Shown here: positions 1 through 8,685 of the stretch, one piece after another
Numbering within the stretch: position 1 is the stretch's first letter
Layout: each line of letters opens with the position of its first letter
From: Amarobacillus sp046328225
GTDB lineage: Bacteria; Chloroflexota; Dehalococcoidia; Tepidiformales; Tepidiformaceae
Length of the DNA stretch: 64,000 nt
Direction: 5' to 3'
Assembly: GCA_046328225.1 (NCBI GenBank)
Contig: JAXLWZ010000010.1
Coordinates: 76,421-140,420 of the forward strand
Notes under the pieces: generated by a model
Seen by the model: the letters and a program-made list of their open reading frames with translations, nothing else
Told to the model about the DNA's origin: nothing
The model's database searches: none
Translations under genes and position numbers: made by a program

Positions 1-24
1 ACGATCGCATTGCGGAACCCCGCC

Positions 25-924
25 TTAGGCCGCGTTGGCCTGCTTCCCGGCCAGTTCCGCCAGCCCCGCGAGCGGGTCGTCCGGCGGCTCGATCCCCAGC
101 ACCGCGCGCATGCGGCCCACGTCCGCGACGAATCGCACCACCTCCGCCGACCGCGCCGGCCGGATGTCGACCGAAGGGCATCCGGGGTACAGCGCCCGCA
201 CGCGGTCCGCCAGCGCGAGCAGCGTCGTCCCCTGCCCGCTTCCGACGTTCACGGGTCCGTCGAGGTCTCGCTCGGCGGCCGCAAGAAGCGCCGTCACCGC
301 CATATCCACGGGCACGAAATCGATCACCTGCTCGCCGCCGAATACATCGAGTGGAAGGCCGGCCGCCGCGCGTTCGAGCCAGAGTGGGATGACGCGGCCC
401 GTATCGCCCGGCCCGTACACGTTCGCGAACCGCAGGATGTTCACCTCGATCGCGCCCGTGTGATGCCACGTGCGGCAGTATGCCTCGCCCGCGAGCTTGC
501 TCGCCCCGTACGGGTTCTTCGCCAGCAGCGGCGCATCCTCACGCACCGGGACCGAGCCCGGTTCGCCATAGACCTCGCGCGATGACGAAAACACCACGCG
601 CTCGACCCCGGCCGCGGTGGCCGCTTCGAGCACGTTGAAGGTGCCCGCCACGTTCGTCGTGAACGAATACCGCGCATCGCTGAGCGCGCCCATCACGTTC
701 GACTGCGCCGCCAGGTGGAACACGCGCGCCGCGCCGGCGAAGGCCCGCGCCACCGTCTCCGGGTCGCGGATGTCGCCCTCGATGAACTCCGCGCCGGGGT
801 GCACGGCCTCGCGCGTCGCGCGCCGCAGGTTGTCCAGCACGACCACGTCGTCGCCGCGCGCCACCAGCGCCGCCACGAGATGCTTCCCGATGAAGCCCGC
901 GCCGCCCGTCACTACGACGCGCAT
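25..924 (-). CDS. NAD-dependent epimerase/dehydratase (UDP-glucose 4-epimerase-like)
   Basis: A 299-residue extended short-chain dehydrogenase that probably epimerises or dehydrates a nucleotide sugar in the cytoplasm. The NAD-binding Rossmann motif TGGAGFIG is at residues 6-13, the serine of the triad is in SSSREVYGEP near residue 114, and the catalytic Tyr/Lys are in PYGASK (Tyr139, Lys143). The start chosen is the ATG just before RVVVTGGAGF; the open frame runs further upstream but only as antisense-like sequence. It overlaps the preceding SDR gene by 13 bp, so the two are co-transcribed. The exact sugar substrate cannot be read from sequence. Confidence 0.85.
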   Translation of the reverse strand: MRVVVTGGAGFIGKHLVAALVARGDDVVVLDNLRRATREAVHPGAEFIEGDIRDPETVARAFAGAARVFHLAAQSNVMGALSDARYSFTTNVAGTFNVLEAATAAGVERVVFSSSREVYGEPGSVPVREDAPLLAKNPYGASKLAGEAYCRTWHHTGAIEVNILRFANVYGPGDTGRVIPLWLERAAAGLPLDVFGGEQVIDFVPVDMAVTALLAAAERDLDGPVNVGSGQGTTLLALADRVRALYPGCPSVDIRPARSAEVVRFVADVGRMRAVLGIEPPDDPLAGLAELAGKQANAA

Positions 925-1877
925 GCGATGTCTCCGTTGTTCAGCTCGTCCCGGAACGCCGCGATCGTGCGCGCCAACCCCTCGCGCAGCGCCACCCGGG
1001 GCTCCCAGCCCAGCAGCGCGCGCGCCTTCGTGATGTCCGGCCGCCGCCGCTGCGGGTCGTCCCCGACCGCCGGCTCCGTGTAGGTGATGGCCGCCGTCGA
1101 ACCCGCCAGCTCCCGGATGATGAGCGCGAACTCCAGCACGGTGTGCTCGTCCGGGTTGCCGAGGTTCGTCACCTCGCCCTTCGCCCCCGGGCACTCCATC
1201 GCCCGCACGAGCCCCTCCACGAGGTCCGAAACGTAGCAGAGCGACCGCGTCTGCTGCCCGTCGCCGTACACCGTCATCGCCTCGTCGCGAAGCGCTTGCA
1301 CGATGAAGTTCGGCACCAGCCGCCCGTCGTGCGGGTCCGACCGCGGGCCATAGGTATTGAAGATGCGGACGATGCGCGCGTCCGTCCCGTGGGCGCGCAC
1401 GTAGGCCATGGCGAGCGCCTCGCCGTACCGCTTCGCTTCGTCGTACATCGAGCGCGGGCCGGTGCTGCTCACGTTGCCGCGATAGCTCTCGCGCTGCGGG
1501 TGCTCCAGCGGGTCCCCATAGGCCTCCGACGTGCTCGCGTAGAGGTAGCTCGCGCCGTCCCGCGTCGCAAGATCCAGCAGGTGGCGCGAGCCTTCGCTGT
1601 TCACCCGCATCGTCTCCACCGGGTGGCGCTGGTAACCGGGCGGGCTCGCCGGGCTCGCGAGGTGGTACACGCGTTCCACCGCCTCGATGTCCGGCGCGCC
1701 CTCGATGATGTCGTGCTCCACGAGCGCAAACGAAGGCCAGTCGGCCAGGTGGTCGATGTTCACCCGCCGGCCCGTCACGAAGTTGTCCAGGCACACCACC
1801 TCGTGCCCCTCGCGCAACAACCGTTCGCAGAGATGGGATCCGATGAAACCGGCGCCGCCGGCGACGAGCACACGCAT
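912..1877 (-). CDS. NAD-dependent sugar dehydratase/decarboxylase of the UDP-glucuronate decarboxylase (UXS) type
   Basis: A 321-residue extended SDR. It has GGAGFIGS at residues 7-14, a conserved YLYASTSEAYGDP block around 111-123 and the catalytic YDEAK at 145-149. The combination of STGPRSMYDEAKR with GDP after the serine motif resembles UDP-glucuronate decarboxylases and dTDP-glucose 4,6-dehydratases more than 4-epimerases. It is the first gene of a two-gene unit with the epimerase-like gene, whose start it overlaps. Together they probably supply modified sugars for the envelope. The ATG at MRVLVAGG was chosen because the upstream Arg-rich extension has no family counterpart. Confidence 0.82.
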   Translation of the reverse strand: MRVLVAGGAGFIGSHLCERLLREGHEVVCLDNFVTGRRVNIDHLADWPSFALVEHDIIEGAPDIEAVERVYHLASPASPPGYQRHPVETMRVNSEGSRHLLDLATRDGASYLYASTSEAYGDPLEHPQRESYRGNVSSTGPRSMYDEAKRYGEALAMAYVRAHGTDARIVRIFNTYGPRSDPHDGRLVPNFIVQALRDEAMTVYGDGQQTRSLCYVSDLVEGLVRAMECPGAKGEVTNLGNPDEHTVLEFALIIRELAGSTAAITYTEPAVGDDPQRRRPDITKARALLGWEPRVALREGLARTIAAFRDELNNGDIACAS

Positions 1878-1940
1878 ACCGGGATCATCGGCACGCCTCA
1901 ACCGCCGCCTGAGGGCTTGCGAACGGCCATTCAACGCGCG

Positions 1941-1946
1941 TAGAAT
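1941..1946 (+). promoter_or_regulatory. -10 box TAGAAT of a leaderless promoter for the TetR gene
   Basis: TAGAAT ends 7 nt before the ATG at 1954, so transcription would begin at or within a base or two of the start codon. No Shine-Dalgarno sequence is present, which fits a leaderless message. Confidence 0.5.
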
Positions 1947-1953
1947 TCAACGC

Positions 1954-2565
1954 ATGGTGAGTTCTACCGCCCCCCGCGGCGGCCGCCGCCCCGGCGCCAC
2001 CTCCACCCGCGAGGCCATCCTCGCCGCCGCCCGCGCCGCCTTCTTCGAACGCTCCTACGCCGGCGCCACGATCCGCGGCATCGCCGCCGCCGCCGCCGTC
2101 GATCCTGCCCTCGTCCTCCACTATTTCGGCAACAAACGCGGGCTCTTCGCCGCCGCGATGGACCTCCCGTTCGACCCCGGCGATGTCGTCGCGGCCGCGC
2201 TCGCCGCCCCCGCGCGAGAACGTGGCATCGCCCTCGCTCGCGCGGCCCTCTCCGCGTGGGAGGCGCCGGGTTCGGGCGAAGTCCTCATCGGCCTCATGCG
2301 CTCCGCGGTCTCGGACGAAGCGTCCGCCGCACGCCTGCGCGAATTCCTGACCGAGGCCGTCCTCGCGCCCATCGCCGCCGCGCTGGAGGGGCCGAACGCC
2401 ATGCTCGCGGCCTCCCTAGCCATGTCGCACCTCATGGGCGTGCTCTTCGCGCGGCACATCGCCCGCGTCGGCCCACTCGCCGATGCCCCCCTCGCGGGCC
2501 TCATTCCGCTCCTTGGCGCCGGCCTTCAGCAGTACTTCGATGCAGCCCCGGAGGCTCCCGCATGA
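1954..2565 (+). CDS. TetR/AcrR family transcriptional regulator
   Basis: A 203-residue one-component repressor. The N-terminal TetR helix-turn-helix is at residues 13-60 (REAILAAARAAFFERSY, then TIRGIAAAAAVDPALVLHYFGNKRGLF), followed by an all-helical ligand-binding domain of the TetR_C type. It starts an operon with an ABC exporter, with whose ATPase it shares an ATGA overlap. It therefore probably represses that pump and is released by its substrate. The ATG at 1954 lies just after a -10-like box; a GTG directly follows as an alternative. Confidence 0.85.
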   Translation: MVSSTAPRGGRRPGATSTREAILAAARAAFFERSYAGATIRGIAAAAAVDPALVLHYFGNKRGLFAAAMDLPFDPGDVVAAALAAPARERGIALARAALSAWEAPGSGEVLIGLMRSAVSDEASAARLREFLTEAVLAPIAAALEGPNAMLAASLAMSHLMGVLFARHIARVGPLADAPLAGLIPLLGAGLQQYFDAAPEAPA

Positions 2566-3290
2566 ACGAAGCCGTCATCTCCATCCGCGACCTCCACGTC
2601 GCCCGCGGCGGGCGGCCGGTGCTGCACGGCATCACGCTCGAAGTCCCCCCCGGCATGATTACCGGCCTCCTCGGCCCCAGCGGCTGCGGCAAGACGACCC
2701 TGATGCGTGCCGTCGTGGGCGTGCAGCGCATCACCTCGGGCGAGGTTCGCGTGCTGGGCCAGCGGGCCGGCTCTCCCGCCCTTCGCTCGCGCGTCGGCTA
2801 CGTGACCCAGGCCCCGGCGGTCTACGAAGACCTCTCCGTCATCGAGAACCTCCGCTACTTCGCGCGCGTGCTCGGCGCACCCGCCGGCGCCGCCGAGGAC
2901 GCCATCGCGACCGTTGGCCTCGGAGGCGCCGAACACCAGCTCGCGCGCAACCTCTCCGGTGGCCAGCGCGCGCGTGTCTCGCTCGCCACCGCGCTCCTCA
3001 ATCAGCCCGAGGTCCTCGTGCTCGATGAGCCCACCGTCGGCCTGGACCCGGTCCTCCGTGAATCCCTCTGGGGCACCTTCCACGATCTCGCCGCCGGCGG
3101 CGCCACGCTCCTCGTCTCCAGCCACGTGATGGACGAAGCCGCACGCTGCGACCGCCTCGTACTCATGCGCGAAGGCCGCATCCTGGCTGAGGACACGCCC
3201 ACGGGCATCCTCGCCAGCACCGGCGCCCCCGACATCGAGCGCGCCTTCCTCGCCCTCGTCCGTTCCCATGCCACGGAGGCCGCATCGTGA
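2562..3290 (+). CDS. ABC transporter ATP-binding protein (ABC-2 exporter)
   Basis: A 242-residue cytoplasmic ATPase subunit. Walker A GPSGCGKTT is at residues 38-46, the Q-loop is in YVTQAP, the ABC signature is LSGGQRARVS, Walker B is VLVLDEPTVGLD and the switch His is in SSHVMDEA. It resembles the drug or antibiotic exporter group (DrrA/CcmA-like). It overlaps the TetR stop by 4 bp and the permease start by 4 bp, so the three are translationally coupled. Export substrate unknown. Confidence 0.88.
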   Translation: MNEAVISIRDLHVARGGRPVLHGITLEVPPGMITGLLGPSGCGKTTLMRAVVGVQRITSGEVRVLGQRAGSPALRSRVGYVTQAPAVYEDLSVIENLRYFARVLGAPAGAAEDAIATVGLGGAEHQLARNLSGGQRARVSLATALLNQPEVLVLDEPTVGLDPVLRESLWGTFHDLAAGGATLLVSSHVMDEAARCDRLVLMREGRILAEDTPTGILASTGAPDIERAFLALVRSHATEAAS

Positions 3291-4024
3291 ATGCCCGCGT
3301 CACCTTCGCCACCGCCGCCCGCGTGCTCCATCAGCTTCGCAACGACCGCCGCACGCTCGCGCTCCTCTGGGGCGTGCCCATCCTCCTGCAGGCGCTCGTG
3401 AAGTTCGTCTTCTGGGACCAGGACCCGATCTTCCAGCGGCTCGGGCCGCCGCTGTTGGGCGTCTTCCCGATGACCTCCATGTTCCTCGTGACCTCCGTGG
3501 CGATGCTCCGCGAACGCACCAGCGGCACCCTCGAACGGCTGCTCACGATGCCCATGGCGAAGCTGGACCTGCTCGTCGGATACGCCATCGCCTTCGGGCT
3601 GCTAGCCGCCATCCAGGCCACGCTTGCCGCCGCCGTGGCGTTCGGCCTCCTGGGGCTCGAAACCGGTGGCCCGGCATGGGCTGTCGTCCTGCTCGCCGTC
3701 CTGAACGCCGTCCTCGGCATGGCCATGGGTCTGCTCCTCAGCGCCTTCGCTTCCACGGAGTTCCAGGCTGTCCAGTTCCTGCCCGCGTTCCTGCTGCCGC
3801 AGTTCCTGCTCTGTGGTCTCCTCGGCCCGCGCGAACGGATGCTGCCCGCCCTCGAAGCCGCCTCCAACGCGATGCCCATGACCTACGCCTACGACGCCCT
3901 CACCCGTGTCGCCCGCGGCGACTCCCTGGGCGGCGGTCTCGGGTTCGATGTGGCCGTGCTCGCGGCCGTCACGGCGCTGGCGCTGGCGCTCGGTGCCGCC
4001 ACGCTCCGCCGTACCTCGGGCTAA
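3287..4024 (+). CDS. ABC-2 type transporter permease
   Basis: A 245-residue integral membrane protein with about six hydrophobic segments, including ALLWGVPILLQALVKF near residue 25 and the C-terminal VAVLAAVTALALALGAATL. The ABC-2 family loop REQTSGTLERL-like motif appears as LRERTSGTLERLLTMPM near residue 73. It starts at a GTG overlapping the ATPase stop (GTGA). With the preceding ATPase it forms a half-size exporter under presumed TetR control. Confidence 0.85.
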   Translation: MNARVTFATAARVLHQLRNDRRTLALLWGVPILLQALVKFVFWDQDPIFQRLGPPLLGVFPMTSMFLVTSVAMLRERTSGTLERLLTMPMAKLDLLVGYAIAFGLLAAIQATLAAAVAFGLLGLETGGPAWAVVLLAVLNAVLGMAMGLLLSAFASTEFQAVQFLPAFLLPQFLLCGLLGPRERMLPALEAASNAMPMTYAYDALTRVARGDSLGGGLGFDVAVLAAVTALALALGAATLRRTSG

Positions 4025-4043
4025 GCGCCCCTGCGCGAACGGC

Positions 4044-4691
4044 TCAGGCGCACTCCAGGAGACCCTCGCGTTCGGCCCGCAACGCCGCCGCCGTGCGCGA
4101 AGGCGCGTGCATCTTCGCGAGGATGTTCGCCACGTGTTTCCGCGCCGTGTGCACGCTCAGCCCCATCCGCTCCGCAATCTCCTTGTCGGCGAGACCGTTC
4201 GCGATGTGCCGCAGGACGGCGATCTCGCGCTGGGTCAACCCATAGCGCCGGCCGCCCGCGCTCGCGCCGGGATCCGTCCCCGGCTGTGCGACCGGCCCGG
4301 CCTCGCCCTCGCCAGCCGGCCGGTCGCGGACAATGCACACCGCCTCATCGTTCGAAAGCGGCACCACCCGCACCTCTACCGACCACCGTCGCGCATCGTC
4401 CCCGCCCCGCACTTCCACGCTTCGCGCCTGCCCCGAATCCAACGCGTCCGTCACGCAACGCAACACCAGCAGGTTCGAGCCCGGGTCCGCCAGCCGCGTG
4501 CCGGGGGTGTCGGCACTCCAACGCCGCGACATCGGCCACCAGTGCGTGCCATCGCGCCGCACGCACACCACCAGGTCCGGTATCGCCTCAAGGATCGCGG
4601 TGTGCACGCGATCGGGAGCAGGGTCATCCCGCCCCGGTTCGCCGGCGGCATCGGCGGGTCGCTCGTGCGACTCCCTGCGCGAGTCCAACAT
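4044..4691 (-). CDS. PAS domain-LuxR family transcriptional regulator
   Basis: A 215-residue regulator. An N-terminal PAS-like sensor region (about residues 20-115, beginning ILEAIPDLVVCVRRDGTH) is joined to a C-terminal LuxR/NarL helix-turn-helix (about 150-205, LTQREIAVLRHIANGLADKEIAERMG). There is no receiver domain with a phospho-Asp, so the signal is probably sensed directly by PAS. The ATG at 4691 is preceded by a CAGAAT box at about -10, suggesting a leaderless message. It sits alone, convergent with the ABC operon, and its targets are unknown. Confidence 0.78.
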   Translation of the reverse strand: MLDSRRESHERPADAAGEPGRDDPAPDRVHTAILEAIPDLVVCVRRDGTHWWPMSRRWSADTPGTRLADPGSNLLVLRCVTDALDSGQARSVEVRGGDDARRWSVEVRVVPLSNDEAVCIVRDRPAGEGEAGPVAQPGTDPGASAGGRRYGLTQREIAVLRHIANGLADKEIAERMGLSVHTARKHVANILAKMHAPSRTAAALRAEREGLLECA

Positions 4692-4756
4692 CGGCGTATT
4701 CTGCACGACGCTCGGGTTTCTTTGGGCAACGAACTGGAAAGATGATCGCCGAACGC

Positions 4757-5542
4757 CTACAGACCGCGCGCGTGCAACTGCTCGACGATCGCCGGCAGCG
4801 CATCGCCCGCCTTCGCCCGCACGACCACGTCGGCGATATCCGTCAGCGCCGTCTCGTCGGGGTTGATTTCGATGAGCGCCGCCCCGTGCCGCTTCGCCAT
4901 GATCGGAAAGTCCGCCGCCGGGTACACCACCGCGGACGTGCCGATCACGAGGAACAGGTCCGCGATCGCGGCCTGCCGGTAGCACTCCCGCAGCGCGTCC
5001 TCCGGGATCGGCTCCCCGAACATCACCGTGTCGTTCTTCAGGTACCCGCCGCATTCGTGGCACAGCGGCGGGATGCGCGCCAGCGAAATCGTGCTCAGCC
5101 GGTCGCGACCGCCACAGGTCATGCAGCGCACCAGGTAGCGATTGCCGTGAATCTCCGTGATGTGCCGGCTGCCCGCCCGCCGGTGGAGGTCGTCGATGTT
5201 CTGCGTGATCACGTGCGCGAGGTGCCCGTGCTGCTCCAGCTCAGCGAGCGCGTAATGCCCCGCGTTCGGCTGTGCCGCATCCAGCGAACGCGCGAAGTCG
5301 CTGTACTGCGCCGCGTTCTCCAGCGACGCCTCCCACCACGCCTTCGGGTCGTGGTTGAAGAGCTCCCAGCCGTCGAACGTCGGCTCCCCGAACTTCGTCC
5401 ACACGCCGTCTTCGCCGCGAAACGTCGGGATACCGCTCTCCGCCGAAAGCCCCGCGCCCACCAGCGCCGCCACGTGCCGGCTCCGCGCGATGAGCTCCGC
5501 CGCCGTCCGGATCGCCTCTTCAACCACCAACCGCGCCGCCAT
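4757..5542 (-). CDS. Sir2 family NAD-dependent protein deacylase
   Basis: A 261-residue sirtuin that removes acyl groups from protein lysines using NAD. The NAD-binding motif GAGLSAESGIPTFRG starts at residue 29, followed by TQNIDDLH, the catalytic His in IHGN, a structural zinc site (CMTC and CHEC), and GTSAVVYPA. The ATG at 5542 is chosen over a GTG four codons upstream because a GGGGGTGG Shine-Dalgarno-like stretch lies between the two. It follows glpD with a few bases between and may be the last gene of the glycerol unit. Confidence 0.88.
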   Translation of the reverse strand: MAARLVVEEAIRTAAELIARSRHVAALVGAGLSAESGIPTFRGEDGVWTKFGEPTFDGWELFNHDPKAWWEASLENAAQYSDFARSLDAAQPNAGHYALAELEQHGHLAHVITQNIDDLHRRAGSRHITEIHGNRYLVRCMTCGGRDRLSTISLARIPPLCHECGGYLKNDTVMFGEPIPEDALRECYRQAAIADLFLVIGTSAVVYPAADFPIMAKRHGAALIEINPDETALTDIADVVVRAKAGDALPAIVEQLHARGL

Positions 5543-5554
5543 CGCCACCCCCAC

Positions 5555-7114
5555 TCATAAGCTTTCCACAGTGGGGAGATTTCGCGCTACGTCGGCTTCG
5601 AAAGCGCCGATCTCGGCGTACCGCCGCGCATCGCTCCAGCCGTGCACCGAAGCCGCCAACTCCGCCGCGCGATGGTGACAGCACAGCCCGCGGCAGCTCG
5701 CCCACGCAATCCCCGTCCGCCGCATGAGGATGTCCGAAAGCGTCGCACCCATCTCCATTTCCGCCGCGTGCAGCACCTCGCCTTCCACGGCCGGGGCATG
5801 CGGGCACAGCTCCTCCCGCCCTCGTCGCAGCACATCCTCCACCGCATCCCCATAGATGCGCAGGTGCTGGCGCGAATCGTGCGGCAGGCCGCTCTCTCGC
5901 AGAGCCACCCGCCAGTGATGCGCCCGCGGCAGGAACGGACCCTCCGCCGCCTGCCCGCGGCCCACGCGCTTCGCCACCTCGCCCGCGAGCGGCCGGAACG
6001 TGCTCAATTTCCCCCCGATCACGCTGAGCAACCCCTCCGGCCCACCCCGTTTCGCATGGTCAACGACGTCGTGGCGCCGGCTGATGGCCGCCTCCGGCCC
6101 GCCCGCCACGCGCAACAACGGTCGCAGCCCCGCGAAGGCATACCGCACGTGCTCGCGCCGGATGCCCACGCCGGGCAGCACGCGGTTCGCCTCATCGAGC
6201 AGGTAGGCGACGTCGTCAGCGGTTGGCTGCACATCGCCGGGTGGCCCGTCGTACCGGTCGTCGGTCGTCCCCACCAGCAACAGCCGTCCCTGCGGCACCG
6301 CGAAGAACACCCGCCCATCGGATTTCGCGAACGAGAAGACCGCGTCGTGCGGGAACGGCTCCGGCGTCTCCACCACGATGTGCGAACCTCGCGTCACGCC
6401 CAGTAGCTCCGGCGCCCGCTCGCTCGTGAGCCGGTTCACCGCATCGACCCATGGTCCCGCGGCGTTGATCACGAGGTTCGCGGGAATCGAAAGACGCTCG
6501 GCGCCGGACTCGACCTCCACGGCTTTCACCCGTCCGCCGGCCACTTCGATGCCGTGCACGGTCGCGTGATTGAGCACCGTCGCGCCGAGGCGCCGCGCCT
6601 CCATCGCCATCTCCAGCGCGAGGCGCTCCGGGCTCTGGATGCGCGCGTCGTAGAACGCGAATGCACCGCTCGCTTCGTCCGTCAGCGGCGGCAATGCCGC
6701 CCTCGCCGCGTCCCGGCCAAGCCCCCGGTGCGACGGCACGCCCCGGTACAGCGAGAGCATGTCGTACAGCGTCAGCCCGGCGCGCAGCTGCCATGCGGGC
6801 CGCCGCGTCCACGGCAGCACGGGCAGGATGAAGCGCTGCGGCCGCACCAGGTACGGCCGCGCCTTCAGCAGCCACGCACGCTCCCGCAGCGATTCGAACA
6901 CGAGCCGCACGTCGCCATGCTCCAGGTACCGCAATCCCCCGTGAATCAGCCGCGTCGAACGCCACGTCGTCCCGAAGCCGAAATCGTCCTGTTCGAAGAG
7001 CGCGACGTTGAGGCCGCGACGCGCGAGGTCCAGCGCGATCGCCGTGCCATTGATGCCCCCGCCCACGATCGCGGCATCGAGCGGCGGCCCGCCCGCCAGC
7101 TCGGCCAGCGTCAT
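5555..7114 (-). CDS. glpD: FAD-dependent glycerol-3-phosphate dehydrogenase
   Basis: A 519-residue enzyme that oxidises sn-glycerol 3-phosphate to dihydroxyacetone phosphate and passes electrons to the membrane quinone pool. The FAD-binding motif VGGGINGTAIALDLARRG is at about residues 17-34, followed by the family signature TTWRSTRLIHGGLRYLEHGD. The length agrees with bacterial GlpD/GlpA. It overlaps the stop of glpK by four bases (ATGA), so kinase and dehydrogenase form one glycerol-catabolic operon. A glycerol facilitator gene is not in this window. Confidence 0.93.
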   Translation of the reverse strand: MTLAELAGGPPLDAAIVGGGINGTAIALDLARRGLNVALFEQDDFGFGTTWRSTRLIHGGLRYLEHGDVRLVFESLRERAWLLKARPYLVRPQRFILPVLPWTRRPAWQLRAGLTLYDMLSLYRGVPSHRGLGRDAARAALPPLTDEASGAFAFYDARIQSPERLALEMAMEARRLGATVLNHATVHGIEVAGGRVKAVEVESGAERLSIPANLVINAAGPWVDAVNRLTSERAPELLGVTRGSHIVVETPEPFPHDAVFSFAKSDGRVFFAVPQGRLLLVGTTDDRYDGPPGDVQPTADDVAYLLDEANRVLPGVGIRREHVRYAFAGLRPLLRVAGGPEAAISRRHDVVDHAKRGGPEGLLSVIGGKLSTFRPLAGEVAKRVGRGQAAEGPFLPRAHHWRVALRESGLPHDSRQHLRIYGDAVEDVLRRGREELCPHAPAVEGEVLHAAEMEMGATLSDILMRRTGIAWASCRGLCCHHRAAELAASVHGWSDARRYAEIGAFEADVARNLPTVESL

Positions 7115-8607
7115 CCTTCGCTCCGCGTGAGCACCCGGCCCACCGATTCGCGCCAGTTCGCCATGATCTCCAGGCGGTCCCCCTCCGAGAGGTTCGGTTC
7201 GAACACCCGGTCCGTCTGCCAGTGCTCCGCCACCTCCTCGGCGCTCGCCCAGATACCCGCCGCGATCCCCGCCAGGTACGCCGCGCCCATCGCCGTCGTC
7301 TCCACGTTGCGAGGGCGAATCACGGGCACCCCGAGCGCGTCCGCCTGCATCTGCATCAGCAGGTCATTCCGCGAAGCGCCGCCATCGACGCGGAGTTCCG
7401 AAATCGGTTGCGGCAGGTCGCCGTTCATGGCCAGCGCCAGCTCCGCGCTCGAAAGCGCAATCGCCTCCAGCGCCGCCCGCGCGATGTGCGCCCGCGACGT
7501 TCCTCGCGTGAGCCCGAGGATCGCCCCGCGCGCCTCCGGGTCCCAGTGCGGCGCCCCGAGCCCCGTCAGCGCGGGGACGATGGTCACGCCGTGCGCGTCC
7601 GGCACGGTCGCGGCCAGCGCCTCGACCTCGGCCTGGTTCTCGAACAGCCGCAGCCCATCGCACAGCCACTGGATGAGCGCCCCCGCGACGAACACGCTCC
7701 CCTCGAGGACGTACTCGGGCCCGGCCTTCCCGGCGCCCGCCCCCATTGAGACCAGCAGCCGGTTCGCCGACGTCACCGGCTGGCGCCCCGCGTTCGCGAG
7801 CAGGAAGCACCCCGTCCCATACGTGTTCTTGGCCTGCCCGGGCCACAGGCACGCCTGCCCGAACAGTGCCGATTGCTGGTCACCCGCCACCGCAAGAATC
7901 GGCACCGGCGCCCCGAGCACGTCCGGGGCCGTCACCCCGAAGCGCCCGCCCGAAGGCAGCACCGACGGCAACACCGCCCGCGGCACATCGAACAGCGTCA
8001 GCAGCTCGTCGTCCCAGCGCCCCCGGAGGATGTTGAAGAGGAGCGTGCGGCTCGCGTTCGTGTAGTCCGTGACATGCCGCGCCCCGCCCGTGAGCTTCCA
8101 GACCAGCCAGCTATCCACGGTCCCTACGGCGATCTCGCCGCTCTCCGCGCGAGACCGCAGGCCGGGCACGCTCTGCAGCAGCCAGCGCACCTTCGTCCCT
8201 GAAAAGTACGGGTCGAGCGTCAACCCCGTGAGGTGCGCGATCCGCGCTTCGTGGCCCGCTCCCCGCAGCGCCTCGCATTCGCCCGATGTCCGGCGGTCCT
8301 GCCACACGATCGCCGGCGCCACCGGCCGTCCCGTCGCGCGCTCCCATGCGATCACGGTCTCGCGCTGGTTCGTGATGCCGATGGCGGCGAGGTCGCGCGC
8401 CGCGACGCCCGCCGCGGCCAGCGCCGCCCCGATCGCCTGCTCCGTCGAAGCCCAGATCTCGCCCGGGTCATGCTCCACCCAGCCGGGCCGCGGGAAGTAC
8501 TGCGGAAACTGCTCCTGCCCCACCCCGCGGACCGCGCCGTCGCGGTCCACCACGAGCGCACGCGACGACGTCGTCCCCTGGTCGATGGCGAGGATGTAAT
8601 CGGGCAT
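7111..8607 (-). CDS. glpK: Glycerol kinase
   Basis: A 498-residue FGGY-family kinase converting glycerol and ATP to glycerol 3-phosphate. The N-terminus has YILAIDQGTTSSRAL, followed by VGQEQFPQYFPRPGWVEHDP, and the FGGY signature region is in the C-terminal half (ELRVDGGASRNDLLMQMQAD). The length matches the family. A TATACC box ends 8 nt before the ATG, so the operon message may be leaderless. It is the first gene of glpK-glpD, possibly with the sirtuin behind. Confidence 0.95.
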   Translation of the reverse strand: MPDYILAIDQGTTSSRALVVDRDGAVRGVGQEQFPQYFPRPGWVEHDPGEIWASTEQAIGAALAAAGVAARDLAAIGITNQRETVIAWERATGRPVAPAIVWQDRRTSGECEALRGAGHEARIAHLTGLTLDPYFSGTKVRWLLQSVPGLRSRAESGEIAVGTVDSWLVWKLTGGARHVTDYTNASRTLLFNILRGRWDDELLTLFDVPRAVLPSVLPSGGRFGVTAPDVLGAPVPILAVAGDQQSALFGQACLWPGQAKNTYGTGCFLLANAGRQPVTSANRLLVSMGAGAGKAGPEYVLEGSVFVAGALIQWLCDGLRLFENQAEVEALAATVPDAHGVTIVPALTGLGAPHWDPEARGAILGLTRGTSRAHIARAALEAIALSSAELALAMNGDLPQPISELRVDGGASRNDLLMQMQADALGVPVIRPRNVETTAMGAAYLAGIAAGIWASAEEVAEHWQTDRVFEPNLSEGDRLEIMANWRESVGRVLTRSEG

Positions 8608-8615
8608 GGCCGAAA

Positions 8616-8621
8616 GGTATA
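8616..8621 (-). promoter_or_regulatory. -10 box TATACC of the glpK promoter
   Basis: Read on the minus strand, TATACC is followed by 8 nt and then the glpK ATG. There is no clear -35 hexamer and no Shine-Dalgarno sequence, as expected for a leaderless start. Confidence 0.42.
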
Positions 8622-8685
8622 GAGGCGAGCGAGAAGAGGAAAGAGGACAGGCGAAACTCGCGTCCCGGCCCGCCCTCCCGCCGGC

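Noticed and set aside
4692..5063. N-terminal extension of the PAS-LuxR protein
   Set aside because: The open frame continues upstream but only opposite the sirtuin gene, with no domain and a -10-like box just before ATG 4691.
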